This document shows, piece after piece, positions 1-7,802 of a stretch of DNA of 64,000 bases. The first letter of the stretch is position 1, and each line of letters begins with the position of its first letter. The stretch is from the NCBI GenBank assembly GCA_030949385.1, contig JAUZSP010000006.1, positions 190,121-254,120 of the forward strand. The letters are read 5' to 3'. Both the position numbers and the translations under genes were made by a program. The notes beneath the pieces were generated by a model. It saw only the letters and a list, made by a program, of their open reading frames with translations. It was not told the origin of the DNA and searched no databases. Origin of the DNA: Gammaproteobacteria bacterium (GTDB lineage: Bacteria > Pseudomonadota > Gammaproteobacteria > JAUZRS01).

Positions 1-2614
1 GCTTCATAAACAGGTCGGGAATCCAGTTGGCGCTGTTCATGTCGTGGGTGCGACGACGCTCGTCACCGGTGTTTTTGCGCAGCTCTAAAAAGTCCTCGAT
101 GTCCAAATGCCAGGTTTCCAGATAGGCGCACATGGCTCCCTTGCGTTTGCCACCGTTGTGCGCCAGCGCGCTGGTGGTCATGTACGACTCATCGCCCTCG
201 ACCTTTAGATCGTAGACAAACGGCACAGCGGTGAGGGGGGTGACGGAGCGTACCCGACTGAAAATGTGGCCGTTCCAGCTCAGCCAGTTCTGCTTTTTGA
301 GGGGTTGGCAGTTGACCCGCTCGGCAATCTCTTGAGTGGCTGGAATGCGCAGATCGTAGGATGTACACAGGCCGTTGAACTGAATGGTGCTGCCATCGGC
401 ACGTTGGCCTTGATGGTTCTGTTGCCGTTCGCGGTACTGACCGGCAGAGGGCACACCCAAACGCAGCAGTTGATAACGCAAACCTTCAATCAGGGCTTGA
501 GAGGTGTTGCTGAAGGTGATCTCTTTGCCGCGACTGACGTTGCCGTCGGTTTCGATCAAACCTTGAATCAGAGACAGGGTTTGTGAGCGGGGCAGGTGAG
601 CGTAACGGCGGGCAATGCGTTTTTTGCCGTGGTGGTCGTAGAGGTCTTCGCGGCTGAAAGTAAAACCGCTGGCGCTGCCACGGACAAATTGACCGCTGGT
701 GGCTTCACGGGCGAGACCGCAGTTTTGCGCCCAGCGAATTTGCAGATCATTTTCTCTCTCGCCGCTCTGCCAATAGTGCAAGCCGCGAGCCTCCAGATAA
801 TTGCGGATAAAATCCAGATGGGCATCGCTGTTGGGGTTGGGGGAGATGCCCCACTCAAGGCCGTTTTTGCTGCAATGGCCGTCGCCGAGCAGCAGGCCGT
901 AGAGGCGAGCGTCGTCGTCGTCAAAGCCGTCAACCGGTGTGACTTCTTGGGGGATCACTTGGGCAACAAAGTCGCCTTTTTTCAGTTCACCGGCATCACG
1001 CCACTGTGGGCTGACTTTGCCGCTCTCCAGTTGGCGGTAACTGCGTTGGTTGGTTTGCCCCAGAGGAAGGCCACTCAACGCCCAAAGGGGATGGCCGCTG
1101 GTGACGTGAAGCGGTGAGATGGCGTGTTTGACCTTGATTTCCACCATCGCATCGGTCTGGTTGTAGGCGAAGCGTTTTTGCACTTCGCGGTAGTGACCTC
1201 GTTGGCCTAAGACCAGATCACCGGCCTGCACGTCTTTGATTTTTTTGATGCCATCGCCGGTGTGCAGCAGGGTGTCGGGGGCAAAACATTGGTTCACGGC
1301 CACCGCCGTATCGTTGGCCACTTTCAGAAACGGCACCACCCCTTGGGATTTGCCGTTGGTGCCTTTGATGTGCGAGCCCATCGCCCGTACTGGGGTCCAG
1401 TCATTGCCCAGACCTCCGGCAAATTTGGAGAGCATGGCATCGTCTTTGATCGCATCAAAAATACCGTAAAGGTCATCGGGCACGGTGGTCAGATAACAGG
1501 AGCTGAGCTGCGGACGCAAGGTGCCGGAGTTAAACAGGGTTGGGGTGCTGCTCATAAAGTCGAAGCTGGAGAGCAGTTGGTAGAACTCGATGGCGCGGGT
1601 TTCTCTGTCCACTTCGTTGATCGCCAGTCCCATTGCGACGCGCATAAAGAAGGCTTGTGGCAGTTCAATGCGGGTGTCGTAGTGGTGGATAAAGTAGCGG
1701 TCATAGAGGGTTTGTAGACCGAGATAGGTGAACTGGTTGTCCCGTTCGGGCAGCAGGGCGTAACCGAGCCGTTCTAGGTCGTATTCGTTGGCCAGTTTTT
1801 CGTCTAGCAGTTCCAGCTCAGCGGCGCGTTTGATGTATTGGGCGAAGTAGTGCGGATAACGTTCGGCCATTTCGCTCTGGGTGGCTTCGCTGTTGTGGCC
1901 GCTGAGGAAGCTGAGGGCTTCGCGGCGCATGTGATCCATCAACAGACGTGCCGCCACTTGGCTGTAGTTGGGCTCCCGTTCGATCAACATACTGGCGCTC
2001 ATCACCAGGGCGCTGCTGAGCTCTTTTTCCGTCACGCCGTCGTAGAGGTTGCGGCGGACTTCTTTGAGGATCAATTCTTGATCGACCTCTGCTAAGTTCT
2101 GGCAGGCTTCGGTGATGATGGTTTGCAGACGCGCCACATCAAGGGCTTTGCGGCTGCCGTTGCTCAGCAGCACAGACAGTTGGCTCTCTTGCAGAGCGGT
2201 GATGATCTCCGTAGGGGCGATCTCTTCACTTTCTGGGACGCTGGACTGGATTTCAGCTTCGTTGGCAGCGCGTTTGCGGGCGTGTTCTTCACGGTAGATG
2301 ACGTATGCGCGGGCAATTTTATGTTCGCCAGCGCGCATCAGTGACAGCTCGACTTGATCTTGTATGTCTTCGATATGAAAGGTGCCGCCGCTGGGGCGGC
2401 TGCGCATGAGGGCGTAACTGACCTGTTCGGTGAGTTTATCGACCACTTCATGGATGCGACGACTGGCGGAGGCGCTGTCGCCTTCAACGGCCAGAAAACT
2501 TTTGCTCATGGCCAGTTTGATCTTTTCTTTGTCAAACGGGGTGGTTTTGCCATTACGGCGCATAACACGGTAATTGATCGAAGTATTGGCTTGTTTCTGT
2601 TGTTCGCTGGACAT
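1..2614 (-). CDS. nrdA: Ribonucleoside-diphosphate reductase, large subunit (class Ia), intein-containing, 3' end beyond window
   Basis: Reduces ribonucleoside diphosphates to deoxyribonucleotides together with a small radical-bearing subunit, not seen here. Translating the minus strand from ATG 2614 gives an N-terminal ATP-cone (INYRVMRRNGKTTPFDKEKI), a second cone-like segment, and then the catalytic barrel with the LSSCYLTT cysteine region and the NDTAVAVNQ segment. There an intein interrupts the protein (155-1288). The host sequence resumes at GGKRKGAMCAYLETWHLDIE and runs off the window edge. The N-extein is 442 residues; 51 residues of C-extein are visible. The frame is open throughout. 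No strong Shine-Dalgarno precedes the ATG; it is chosen because the cone begins just after it. Antisense frames over this gene are shadows. Confidence 0.93.
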   Translation of the reverse strand, partial: MSSEQQKQANTSINYRVMRRNGKTTPFDKEKIKLAMSKSFLAVEGDSASASRRIHEVVDKLTEQVSYALMRSRPSGGTFHIEDIQDQVELSLMRAGEHKIARAYVIYREEHARKRAANEAEIQSSVPESEEIAPTEIITALQESQLSVLLSNGSRKALDVARLQTIITEACQNLAEVDQELILKEVRRNLYDGVTEKELSSALVMSASMLIEREPNYSQVAARLLMDHMRREALSFLSGHNSEATQSEMAERYPHYFAQYIKRAAELELLDEKLANEYDLERLGYALLPERDNQFTYLGLQTLYDRYFIHHYDTRIELPQAFFMRVAMGLAINEVDRETRAIEFYQLLSSFDFMSSTPTLFNSGTLRPQLSSCYLTTVPDDLYGIFDAIKDDAMLSKFAGGLGNDWTPVRAMGSHIKGTNGKSQGVVPFLKVANDTAVAVNQCFAPDTLLHTGDGIKKIKDVQAGDLVLGQRGHYREVQKRFAYNQTDAMVEIKVKHAISPLHVTSGHPLWALSGLPLGQTNQRSYRQLESGKVSPQWRDAGELKKGDFVAQVIPQEVTPVDGFDDDDARLYGLLLGDGHCSKNGLEWGISPNPNSDAHLDFIRNYLEARGLHYWQSGERENDLQIRWAQNCGLAREATSGQFVRGSASGFTFSREDLYDHHGKKRIARRYAHLPRSQTLSLIQGLIETDGNVSRGKEITFSNTSQALIEGLRYQLLRLGVPSAGQYRERQQNHQGQRADGSTIQFNGLCTSYDLRIPATQEIAERVNCQPLKKQNWLSWNGHIFSRVRSVTPLTAVPFVYDLKVEGDESYMTTSALAHNGGKRKGAMCAYLETWHLDIEDFLELRKNTGDERRRTHDMNSANWIPDLFMK
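155..1288 (-). mobile_element. In-frame intein with LAGLIDADG homing endonuclease inside nrdA (378 residues)
   Basis: The inserted segment starts with Cys (CFAPDTLLHTGDGIKKI, splicing block A) and has a TSGH block-B motif (VTSGHPLWAL). Two LAGLIDADG motifs follow (LYGLLLGDGH near 870-905 and LIQGLIETDG near 550-590). It ends FVYDLKVEGDESY...ALAHN, giving blocks F and G with the terminal His-Asn. It is exactly 378 codons, so splicing would leave AVNQ joined to GGKRKG, the uninterrupted sequence expected in this family. Odd point: the first C-extein residue is Gly, whereas canonical splicing uses Cys, Ser or Thr at +1. Insertion at a conserved catalytic-region site is typical of inteins in ribonucleotide reductases. 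Confidence 0.9.
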
Positions 2615-2708
2615 GCTTGTTCGGTCTTTTTTTAATGAATAAGAGTTGGGTTGGGCGTTCCACTTAATTGGCGCAGGCACAATACCATGGGTTAATTTTT
2701 ATCGCAAA

Positions 2709-2743
2709 ACACAACTTGTTGTGTTTGTGGCTATATATGGTGT
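2709..2743. promoter_or_regulatory. Tandem NrdR-box-like palindromes upstream of nrdA
   Basis: Two 16-bp palindromic boxes are visible: ACACAACTTGTTGTGT (2709-2724) and TGGCTATATATGGTGT (2728-2743; ACACCATATATAGCCA on the coding strand). NrdR, the zinc/ATP-cone repressor of ribonucleotide reductase operons, binds pairs of ACAC...GTGT boxes near nrd promoters. The start-to-start spacing here is 19 bp, slightly under two helical turns. Box 1 matches at its ends but not in the usual AT-rich core, so the assignment is probable rather than certain. Confidence 0.55.
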
Positions 2744-2760
2744 TTTTCCTCTGTTGTAAA
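2732..2760 (-). promoter_or_regulatory. Predicted sigma-70 promoter of nrdA
   Basis: On the minus strand a -35 TTTACA (2755-2760) and a -10 TATATA (2732-2737) are separated by exactly 17 nt. The start of transcription would be near 2725, about 110 nt upstream of the nrdA ATG. The -10 lies inside the second NrdR-like palindrome, so repressor binding would block the polymerase. Confidence 0.55.
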
Positions 2761-3080
2761 TAAGGTCTTCATATGGGCCTTAAGCCACTGTTGTTGCGGC
2801 TGATTGAGGCGCTGTAGAAGGTTGCTGAACAACTTACTTTTGCGGCTTGTTTCTATATCTTGTGTTTGAATCAAAAGCGGGATTTTTTGATTGTTGCTTG
2901 AATGAAATAAAAACGATGATGTCAAGTTGGTTTTGTTAGAATTTCGCCTCTTTTTCAGACTAAATTCGAGAGAAATTTTTGAGTAATGTAGGGGATTGTC
3001 AAGCCCTTGATAACTAGAACTTTAAGTCTTTGTTGGGGTGTTTTTGAGCTAACTTCTTCATTATTTAGGGAAAACTATCA

Positions 3081-3115
3081 TTATCCACAGACTCTGTGGA
3101 TAACTCTGTGGATTA
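3081..3115. promoter_or_regulatory. Cluster of three DnaA boxes between nrdA and mak
   Basis: TTATCCACA (3081-3089, plus strand), TGTGGATAA (3095-3103) and TGTGGATTA (3107-3115), the last two being DnaA boxes on the minus strand. The first two are perfect matches to the high-affinity box. DnaA is known to control nrdAB in E. coli, so control of nrdA is the simplest reading. The cluster is about 320 bp upstream of the predicted nrdA -35. Confidence 0.6.
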
Positions 3116-3310
3116 GTTGTTAATTAGGCTCATTGAGGACGTTTTGACGGGCTTTGAAACAAAATGATGTTTTTTTGATCAAAAAAATAAAGTCAATAAA
3201 AAACAATGAGTTAATCTTTTTTAAAATTTTTTTGTCTGTTAGGACATTTTTTGATAGGTTTTTAAATCTAAAAAAAGAGTGTGTGTATAAGTATCCAATG
3301 TCAAGTGCAA
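3116..3310. other. AT-rich non-coding stretch upstream of mak
   Basis: This gap is dominated by A and T runs. No credible gene was seen. It sits directly beside the DnaA-box cluster, which is why it is noted, but no dnaA, dnaN, gidA or other origin-linked gene is in the window. Confidence 0.4.
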
Positions 3311-3325
3311 AAAGGTGAACATAAG

Positions 3326-4216
3326 ATGCGAATTGGGATTGATTTGGGTGGTACCAAGATTGAAGCGGTGCTGATGCAAGAGGACGGTCTGATTGTGCAG
3401 CGCCAACGGGTGCCAACCCCTAAAGGCGATTACTCCGCTACGTTGCAAGCGGTGGTGGATCTGGTGCGGATGTTTGAGGCACAAGTGGGGTGTTCGTGCA
3501 GTGTGGGTATGGGTACTCCGGGGGCGATCTCGCCCGCCACGGGGCTGCATAAAAACTCCAGCAATGTGGGTTTGAATGGCAAACGGTTTCAGCAGGACAT
3601 TGAGCGACGGCTTGAGCGTTCGGTGCCGATGGCCAACGATGCCAACTGTTTTGCTTTGTCGGAGGCCACCGACGGTGCAGGGGCTGGGGCGAATGTGGTG
3701 TTTGGGGTGATTGTCGGTACCGGTTGCGGTGGTGGCGTAGTGGTTCATGGGCGTGTGTTGCACGGCTCCAATGCCATTGCCGGTGAGTGGGGGCATAACC
3801 CGCTGCCGTGGCCGAGGGAAGAGGAGCTGCCTGGAGCGAGTTGTTATTGCGGCCAAGAGGGCTGCATTGAGACGTGGATCTCCGGTACCGGTTTGGCGCG
3901 GGATCATTTGGCGGTTACTTCGATGGCTTTGTCCGGTGAACAGATTGTGGCGCAGGCGAGCGCGGGAGATGTGGTCTGTGAGGCAACCCTGCGGCGTTAT
4001 GAGGATCGCATGGCGCGTTCCTTGGCGCAGATCATCAATGTGCTGGATCCTGAGGTGATTGTATTGGGGGGAGGACTCTCTAAAGTGAGCCGTTTGTATG
4101 ACAACGTGCCCAAGCTTTGGGGTAAGTATGTGTTTTCTGATCAGGTGAACACCCGTTTGTTGCCGCCTGTGCATGGCGACAGCAGTGGGGTTCGGGGTGC
4201 GGCGTGGTTGGTTTAG
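3326..4216 (+). CDS. mak: Fructokinase, ROK family (Mak type)
   Basis: Phosphorylates fructose (and related hexoses) at C6 with ATP in the cytoplasm. The 296-residue protein begins MRIGIDLGGTKIEAVLMQED, the ROK ATP-binding phosphate loop. It carries the zinc-binding signature CYCGQEGCIE with catalytic-region NDANC upstream, the GTGCGGGV and AGEWGHNPLPWP motifs, and ends HGDSSGVRGAAWLV. These closely follow E. coli Mak in order and spacing. The start at 3326 is preceded by AAAGGTG at a suitable distance; an upstream in-frame ATG at 3281 would add 15 poorly conserved residues. It stands alone on this strand, with the next gene about 390 bp downstream. Confidence 0.9.
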   Translation: MRIGIDLGGTKIEAVLMQEDGLIVQRQRVPTPKGDYSATLQAVVDLVRMFEAQVGCSCSVGMGTPGAISPATGLHKNSSNVGLNGKRFQQDIERRLERSVPMANDANCFALSEATDGAGAGANVVFGVIVGTGCGGGVVVHGRVLHGSNAIAGEWGHNPLPWPREEELPGASCYCGQEGCIETWISGTGLARDHLAVTSMALSGEQIVAQASAGDVVCEATLRRYEDRMARSLAQIINVLDPEVIVLGGGLSKVSRLYDNVPKLWGKYVFSDQVNTRLLPPVHGDSSGVRGAAWLV

Positions 4217-4262
4217 CTTATTAACGGGTATTACGCAGTAGTGAAGGCAAGCAGTTTAGGAC

Positions 4263-4308
4263 TGCGTAGGGAGCACCAACCAAAGGGCAGTGCGCCGATA
4301 AAACAAGC
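4263..4308 (-). repeat. Dispersed element, reverse copy (family B)
   Basis: Read on the minus strand this segment contains CGGCGCACTGCCCTTTGGTT followed by a GGTGC(T/C)(C/G)CCCTACG-like tail. The same core occurs on the plus strand at 21086-21162 and 21660-21740, 17 kb away. It has no coding potential. Confidence 0.75.
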
Positions 4309-4337
4309 CCCGAATCATGATATACAGTGGTCTTGCT

Positions 4338-4416
4338 CGTCATTCCCGCGAAGGCGGGAATCTATACAAGACGATCAAATTCTCATGTGGATTCCCGCCT
4401 TCGCGGGAATGACGGG
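4338..4416. repeat. Inverted repeat with CGTCATTCCCGCGAAGGCGGGAAT arms
   Basis: The left arm (4338-4361) reads CGTCATTCCCGCGAAGG then CGGGAATC. The right arm (4390-4415) is its reverse complement, ending GCGGGAATGACG. Each arm is itself a small palindrome, CCCGC(G)AAGGCGGG. Such paired palindromes are widespread bacterial intergenic repeats of REP/MITE type; mobility cannot be judged from one copy. Confidence 0.8.
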
Positions 4417-4609
4417 GGTTACGATGCACTTATTTTTTAACCAATTACGTAACATCAGTTATTAACGGGTATTACGCACCGATATGATTTTCTTGGCAAT
4501 CAAGTATGAGACTCAGCTCCCAAATCAGCACCTTAGGACTTGGTGGAATGCGCTTCAGCTTCTATGATGGCTTATAGATCCGTTATTTATTGTCCTCAAG
4601 GAGCGTGTT

Positions 4610-6331
4610 ATGAACAAGAAATGGCAAATGTCCCTACCCGTATTAAGTGCTTTGGTGTTGGCGGCTTGTGGCGGCGGTGGCGGTTCGACCCCCGTTGATA
4701 CGGGCTTGCTGAAAAACGTGCCTGAGACCTACAGTATTAATATCCCTAAATCATTGCTCAGTAACGGCACGGTGAAAAGCCTACGGGTGGCGGATGGTAC
4801 AACGCCCGTTGTGGTGAATCCCTCGCCTACGGTGGCAGCGCCGGTCAGTTTTGGTTATCAGCGTTTGCAGGCTTTTGCTCGCAATATGAAAGCCCGTCAG
4901 GCACAGATTGCCGATCAGTTTGTTTTAGTGGATAAATTGTGGGATTCGCTGGTGGCCGAGTGTCAATTGACTGTGGTTGATGACGTGTGTTCTGTGGCCA
5001 AAGGCACCTTTGAGCTGACCTACACCCAAACGATGGCAGACGCGGTTTATGCGGCGTTGGAAGCCAAAATTTTGGATGACGATGATCTCAGCAAAGCAGA
5101 GGTTGATGCCGCTTTGTTGGCGGCACGAGATCGTGCCAACGGTGTGGGAGCCAACAGTGCATGGCCTAAAGTGGGCAGCTTGATCGCGATTGATAACGAG
5201 TTTGAGTTCACTACTTTAACGACCGCTTTGGCAACGGATTATCTCTATCGTCTGAAAATGGTTGCTGCACCGTTGAACTACGTGGTGGTCTTGCCTGCAA
5301 GCACCCCAGCCGCAGATGCAGCGGGTAATGGTGCATCGGATGCTGGAGCTGGAGCTGGAGCTGGAGCTGGCGGAACAACCGTTCAATTGCGTGACTTTGC
5401 TGAAAATGAAGTCGCAGATTTCACCCTGCAATGGTCTGAAGATGAGTCTCGGGTCTCCTTATTGGAAGAGATTAACAAAGGCAGCGAGATTGAATCCTTC
5501 CAGTACACCTTTATTGCTGACGCTGTGAATGGCGACAGCATGACGGTGACGGGCAGCAAGGAAGAGACTGAAAAAGACAAAACCGAGCTGAAAGAGTCTC
5601 TGTTGACGATTAAAGAGGTGCCTTCTGAAACGGCCATCAGCGGTGTGGAGTTGAGTTTCAGTGAGAACGAATCCAAAACCAAGACCAAAAACGGTGCGGT
5701 GATCTCCAAGTCTGAAGCGGCGACCGTTGAAGGCCGTGCGGATGACACGGGTGGTTTTGTACGCAGCATGCAGCAGGATGATGAAGAGGGTCTCTCCTCG
5801 GTTGAACACCGCAAAGAAGAGTTTGATGCCAATGGCGGTCTGTTGTTGGCCACCTTCTGCCGTGATGAGGACATCAATGATGCCAACGGCGACAGCTGCT
5901 TTGATACCAACGGTGTGGCGGTGGACACCAACTGGCAGATTCATGATCCAAACGGTGTCGGTGTCTTTGCTCGCGAACTGGACGACGATGCTTTGGATGC
6001 GGCGGCCAATGCGGCCACCAGTCGCTTGGTTAAAGTAGCGGTCAGTGGCCTGCCAGTGGTGACCCCCGTTGCGCCGCTGAAAGAAGTTAAAACACGCTTT
6101 GAGCTTTATGTGGGTGATCCTAATGATGCCAATGTTGTTTCTGAGCAGGTGGGTGAAGGCAAACAGGAGGTGAAGGCCGATGGTCGGGTCAAAGTCAAAG
6201 TGCGTTATTGGGGCACTCAAGCGCAGTTGGATGCGGGTGTTGCAGTGTATGAGATGAGTTACGATGCGCTGACAGGTACGACTACTCGGGTGTTGATTGC
6301 TGGTGCTGCGGTGATGGTTGCCGCTCTCTAA
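4610..6331 (+). CDS. Large lipoprotein of unknown function
   Basis: A 573-residue protein with a lipoprotein signal peptide: MNKKWQMSLPVLSALVLAAC, lipobox LAAC with the acylated Cys at residue 20, followed by GGGGGS. It is therefore probably anchored in a membrane facing the periplasm or outside. Near residue 245 there is a short Gly-Ala run encoded by tandem GGAGCT hexanucleotides, separating an N-terminal part from an acidic, Glu/Lys-rich C-terminal part. No domain was recognised. The start is well supported by AAGGAG seven bases upstream of the ATG. A strong terminator follows, so it is a single-gene unit. Confidence 0.8.
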   Translation: MNKKWQMSLPVLSALVLAACGGGGGSTPVDTGLLKNVPETYSINIPKSLLSNGTVKSLRVADGTTPVVVNPSPTVAAPVSFGYQRLQAFARNMKARQAQIADQFVLVDKLWDSLVAECQLTVVDDVCSVAKGTFELTYTQTMADAVYAALEAKILDDDDLSKAEVDAALLAARDRANGVGANSAWPKVGSLIAIDNEFEFTTLTTALATDYLYRLKMVAAPLNYVVVLPASTPAADAAGNGASDAGAGAGAGAGGTTVQLRDFAENEVADFTLQWSEDESRVSLLEEINKGSEIESFQYTFIADAVNGDSMTVTGSKEETEKDKTELKESLLTIKEVPSETAISGVELSFSENESKTKTKNGAVISKSEAATVEGRADDTGGFVRSMQQDDEEGLSSVEHRKEEFDANGGLLLATFCRDEDINDANGDSCFDTNGVAVDTNWQIHDPNGVGVFARELDDDALDAAANAATSRLVKVAVSGLPVVTPVAPLKEVKTRFELYVGDPNDANVVSEQVGEGKQEVKADGRVKVKVRYWGTQAQLDAGVAVYEMSYDALTGTTTRVLIAGAAVMVAAL

Positions 6332-6344
6332 GCTTTTATTGTTC

Positions 6345-6391
6345 GCTAAAAAAAGCCCTCGCTCTGTTGAACAGGGCGGGGGCTTTTTTGT
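6345..6391 (+). terminator. Rho-independent terminator after the lipoprotein gene
   Basis: AAGCCCTCGC and GGCGGGGGCTT form the stem around CTCTGTTGAACAG, followed by TTTTTT. It begins about 15 bp after the stop codon. Confidence 0.8.
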
Positions 6392-6409
6392 GGGTGTTTT
6401 TGTTTACCC

Positions 6410-6503
6410 GTAGGGGCGGAACATTTTCCGCCCTATTCTGGTTGTTATGGAAGGGCAACCACAAGGGTTGCTACAGAAGGGCAACCACAAGGGTTGCCCC
6501 TAC
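6410..6503. repeat. GTAGGGGC...GCCCCTAC palindromic intergenic element (family A)
   Basis: It starts GTAGGGGCGGAACATTTTCC and ends GGGTTGCCCCTAC. Inside are two copies of GGGCAACCACAAGGGTTGC. Relatives occur at 21600-21627 and 22809-22834, so this is a small dispersed family with GTAGGGGC ends. It overlaps the last few codons of the minus-strand gene that follows. Confidence 0.7.
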
Positions 6504-6940
6504 TGTTGTTTGAAACGTTGTTCGGCGTTTTGTTTGCTGCGTTGTTCGGCTTGAATGGCGCGGTGTTTCATCTGCTTGGCCTGTTGTTCGGCATTTTGCA
6601 TGGGGCGTGGCATTGCGGGCTGACGATTTTGGTGCGGGTTGGCAGGGTAGGGCATTTGAGACTGCATGTAACGTTGCCACTCTTGTGGGCTCATGCGGCG
6701 TTGGGTTGCAGAGCTGGTGCTGTCCATTGGTGGCTGGTGAGGGTTGCTGCTGTGATAACGGTCTTTTTTGTCATCATCATGATCGTCGTCGTCATTATCG
6801 TCATCACGGTCATGGTGTTTGTTTTTGCGTTTTTTCTTGTCGTCGTCATCGTCATCGTCATCGGCGAGCAGATGATGAATCGGGGCGCTGGCCAGTAGGC
6901 CGGTGGCGAGGTAGGTTAAAAATCGGCGGCGTGTTGTCAT
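6500..6940 (-). CDS. Small Tat-exported Asp/Lys-rich protein
   Basis: A 146-residue protein starting MTTRRRFLTYLATGLLASAP, a twin-arginine signal (RRRFL). A run of eight Asp (DDDDDDDDKKKRKNKHHDRD) directly follows the predicted cleavage region, then more Asp/His/Lys. The C-terminal half is rich in Gln, Met and Pro. No family is recognised. The start at 6940 has GGAGAG just upstream and opens the Tat signal; an extension to 7030 would overlap the preceding gene. It lies 13 bp after the ATP-grasp gene on the same strand, so the two are almost certainly co-transcribed. The protein could be that enzyme's substrate or a metal-binding exported protein; both are inference. Confidence 0.7.
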   Translation of the reverse strand: MTTRRRFLTYLATGLLASAPIHHLLADDDDDDDDKKKRKNKHHDRDDDNDDDDHDDDKKDRYHSSNPHQPPMDSTSSATQRRMSPQEWQRYMQSQMPYPANPHQNRQPAMPRPMQNAEQQAKQMKHRAIQAEQRSKQNAEQRFKQQ

Positions 6941-6953
6941 AAGACTCTCCAGA

Positions 6954-7787
6954 TTAGGTTGTTTTTTCGGTTCTGCTTTTTGCACGTAAATAATCCAATA
7001 TTTTACCACTGATATCAACACCGCCTTCATTTTGTTGGTCGGCGAAATAGCAGGGGAAATTCAGCTCGGCAAACATCAAGCGGCCATCGGGCTGGGCTAA
7101 AATATCCACCCCACCGAATTCCAGTTGCAAAATCTGCGCGGCGTGCAGCGCCATTTCTTTTGCTGCTGTTGGCACCTCAGGTTGATAATCGCTCTGACCG
7201 CCGTGGCTGTTACTGCGAAAATCAGCGGTGGCGGGGTAGAGGGTTTTCGTGGCGATGACCTCATCACCGAGCACCACCAAACGATAAGAGCAGCGGTGTT
7301 CGATGTATTCCATCAACAGCGGCGAACCACCTAAGTGATCCAGTAAGGAGGTCAGGGCGGGGTAGGAATCCACCTGAATCAAACCCATGCCACCCTCGGA
7401 GCCCGGTATTTTTATCACCAGCGGAAAGCCGCCTAAATATTCAATGTGGCGGGTTAATAAACGCCGATCAGCGCGCAGCGAGTAGACGGTTTTCGGGGTG
7501 GGGATGCCTGCTTTTTGCAATAAAATAGTTTGTTCTAAGCATTCAAAAAAGGGCTGTTGATAGAGACCACAGACCCCATGTTTAAACAGAAATTTTTCCA
7601 GTCGAATGCAGGCGATGTCGGCACCAGATCGGTAGATCAGGTCGCCTTTTTCGGGGCGTGGGGTGCGCTGATAATCAAAGGTTTCGGCGGTGATTTCTAG
7701 GTAGAGAATGTTGCGTTGTTCGCAACTTTTTTGAAACAGTGGGTTGGTGTCGTGTAGGTCGTGTTCGGTGATGTGGTAGAAGTTCAT
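6954..7787 (-). CDS. ATP-grasp domain ligase (RimK-like)
   Basis: A 277-residue protein with the ATP-grasp fold. The N-terminal pre-ATP-grasp part contains RTPRPEKGDLIYRSG, then AGIPTPKTVYSL. The ATP-binding lysine region is FPLVIKIPGSEGGMGLIQV, then LLMEYIEH. Metal-binding acidic residues lie near GGVDILAQPDGRLMFAELNF. RimK-type members join an amino acid or amine to a carboxylate through an acyl phosphate; the substrate cannot be read from sequence. Members of this fold also build peptide macrocycles (graspetides). The next gene downstream encodes an Asp/Lys-rich exported protein 13 bp away, so a paired modification system is possible. Confidence 0.8.
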   Translation of the reverse strand: MNFYHITEHDLHDTNPLFQKSCEQRNILYLEITAETFDYQRTPRPEKGDLIYRSGADIACIRLEKFLFKHGVCGLYQQPFFECLEQTILLQKAGIPTPKTVYSLRADRRLLTRHIEYLGGFPLVIKIPGSEGGMGLIQVDSYPALTSLLDHLGGSPLLMEYIEHRCSYRLVVLGDEVIATKTLYPATADFRSNSHGGQSDYQPEVPTAAKEMALHAAQILQLEFGGVDILAQPDGRLMFAELNFPCYFADQQNEGGVDISGKILDYLRAKSRTEKTT

Positions 7788-7802
7788 GGTGTGGGTTTTA
7801 TT

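Larger units (their letters stand above)
4218..4478. repeat. 20-bp direct repeats bounding a palindrome-containing segment
   Basis: TTATTAACGGGTATTACGCA occurs at 4218-4237, directly after the mak stop, and again identically at 4459-4478. Between the copies (221 bp) lie a reverse copy of a dispersed element (4263-4308) and a large inverted repeat (4338-4416). The layout could be an inserted non-autonomous element with duplicated flanks or a product of recombination between repeats. Confidence 0.7.

Noticed and set aside
266-2635. Several plus-strand open frames antisense to nrdA
   Set aside because: They mirror the GC-rich codons of nrdA, which reads through the same span with clear family motifs on the minus strand.
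2731-2925. A 64-residue minus-strand frame upstream of nrdA
   Set aside because: It overlaps the predicted nrdA promoter, has no convincing ribosome site and is of low complexity.
3081-3310. Chromosomal replication origin
   Set aside because: Only three DnaA boxes and no origin-linked genes; nrdA regulation explains the boxes better.
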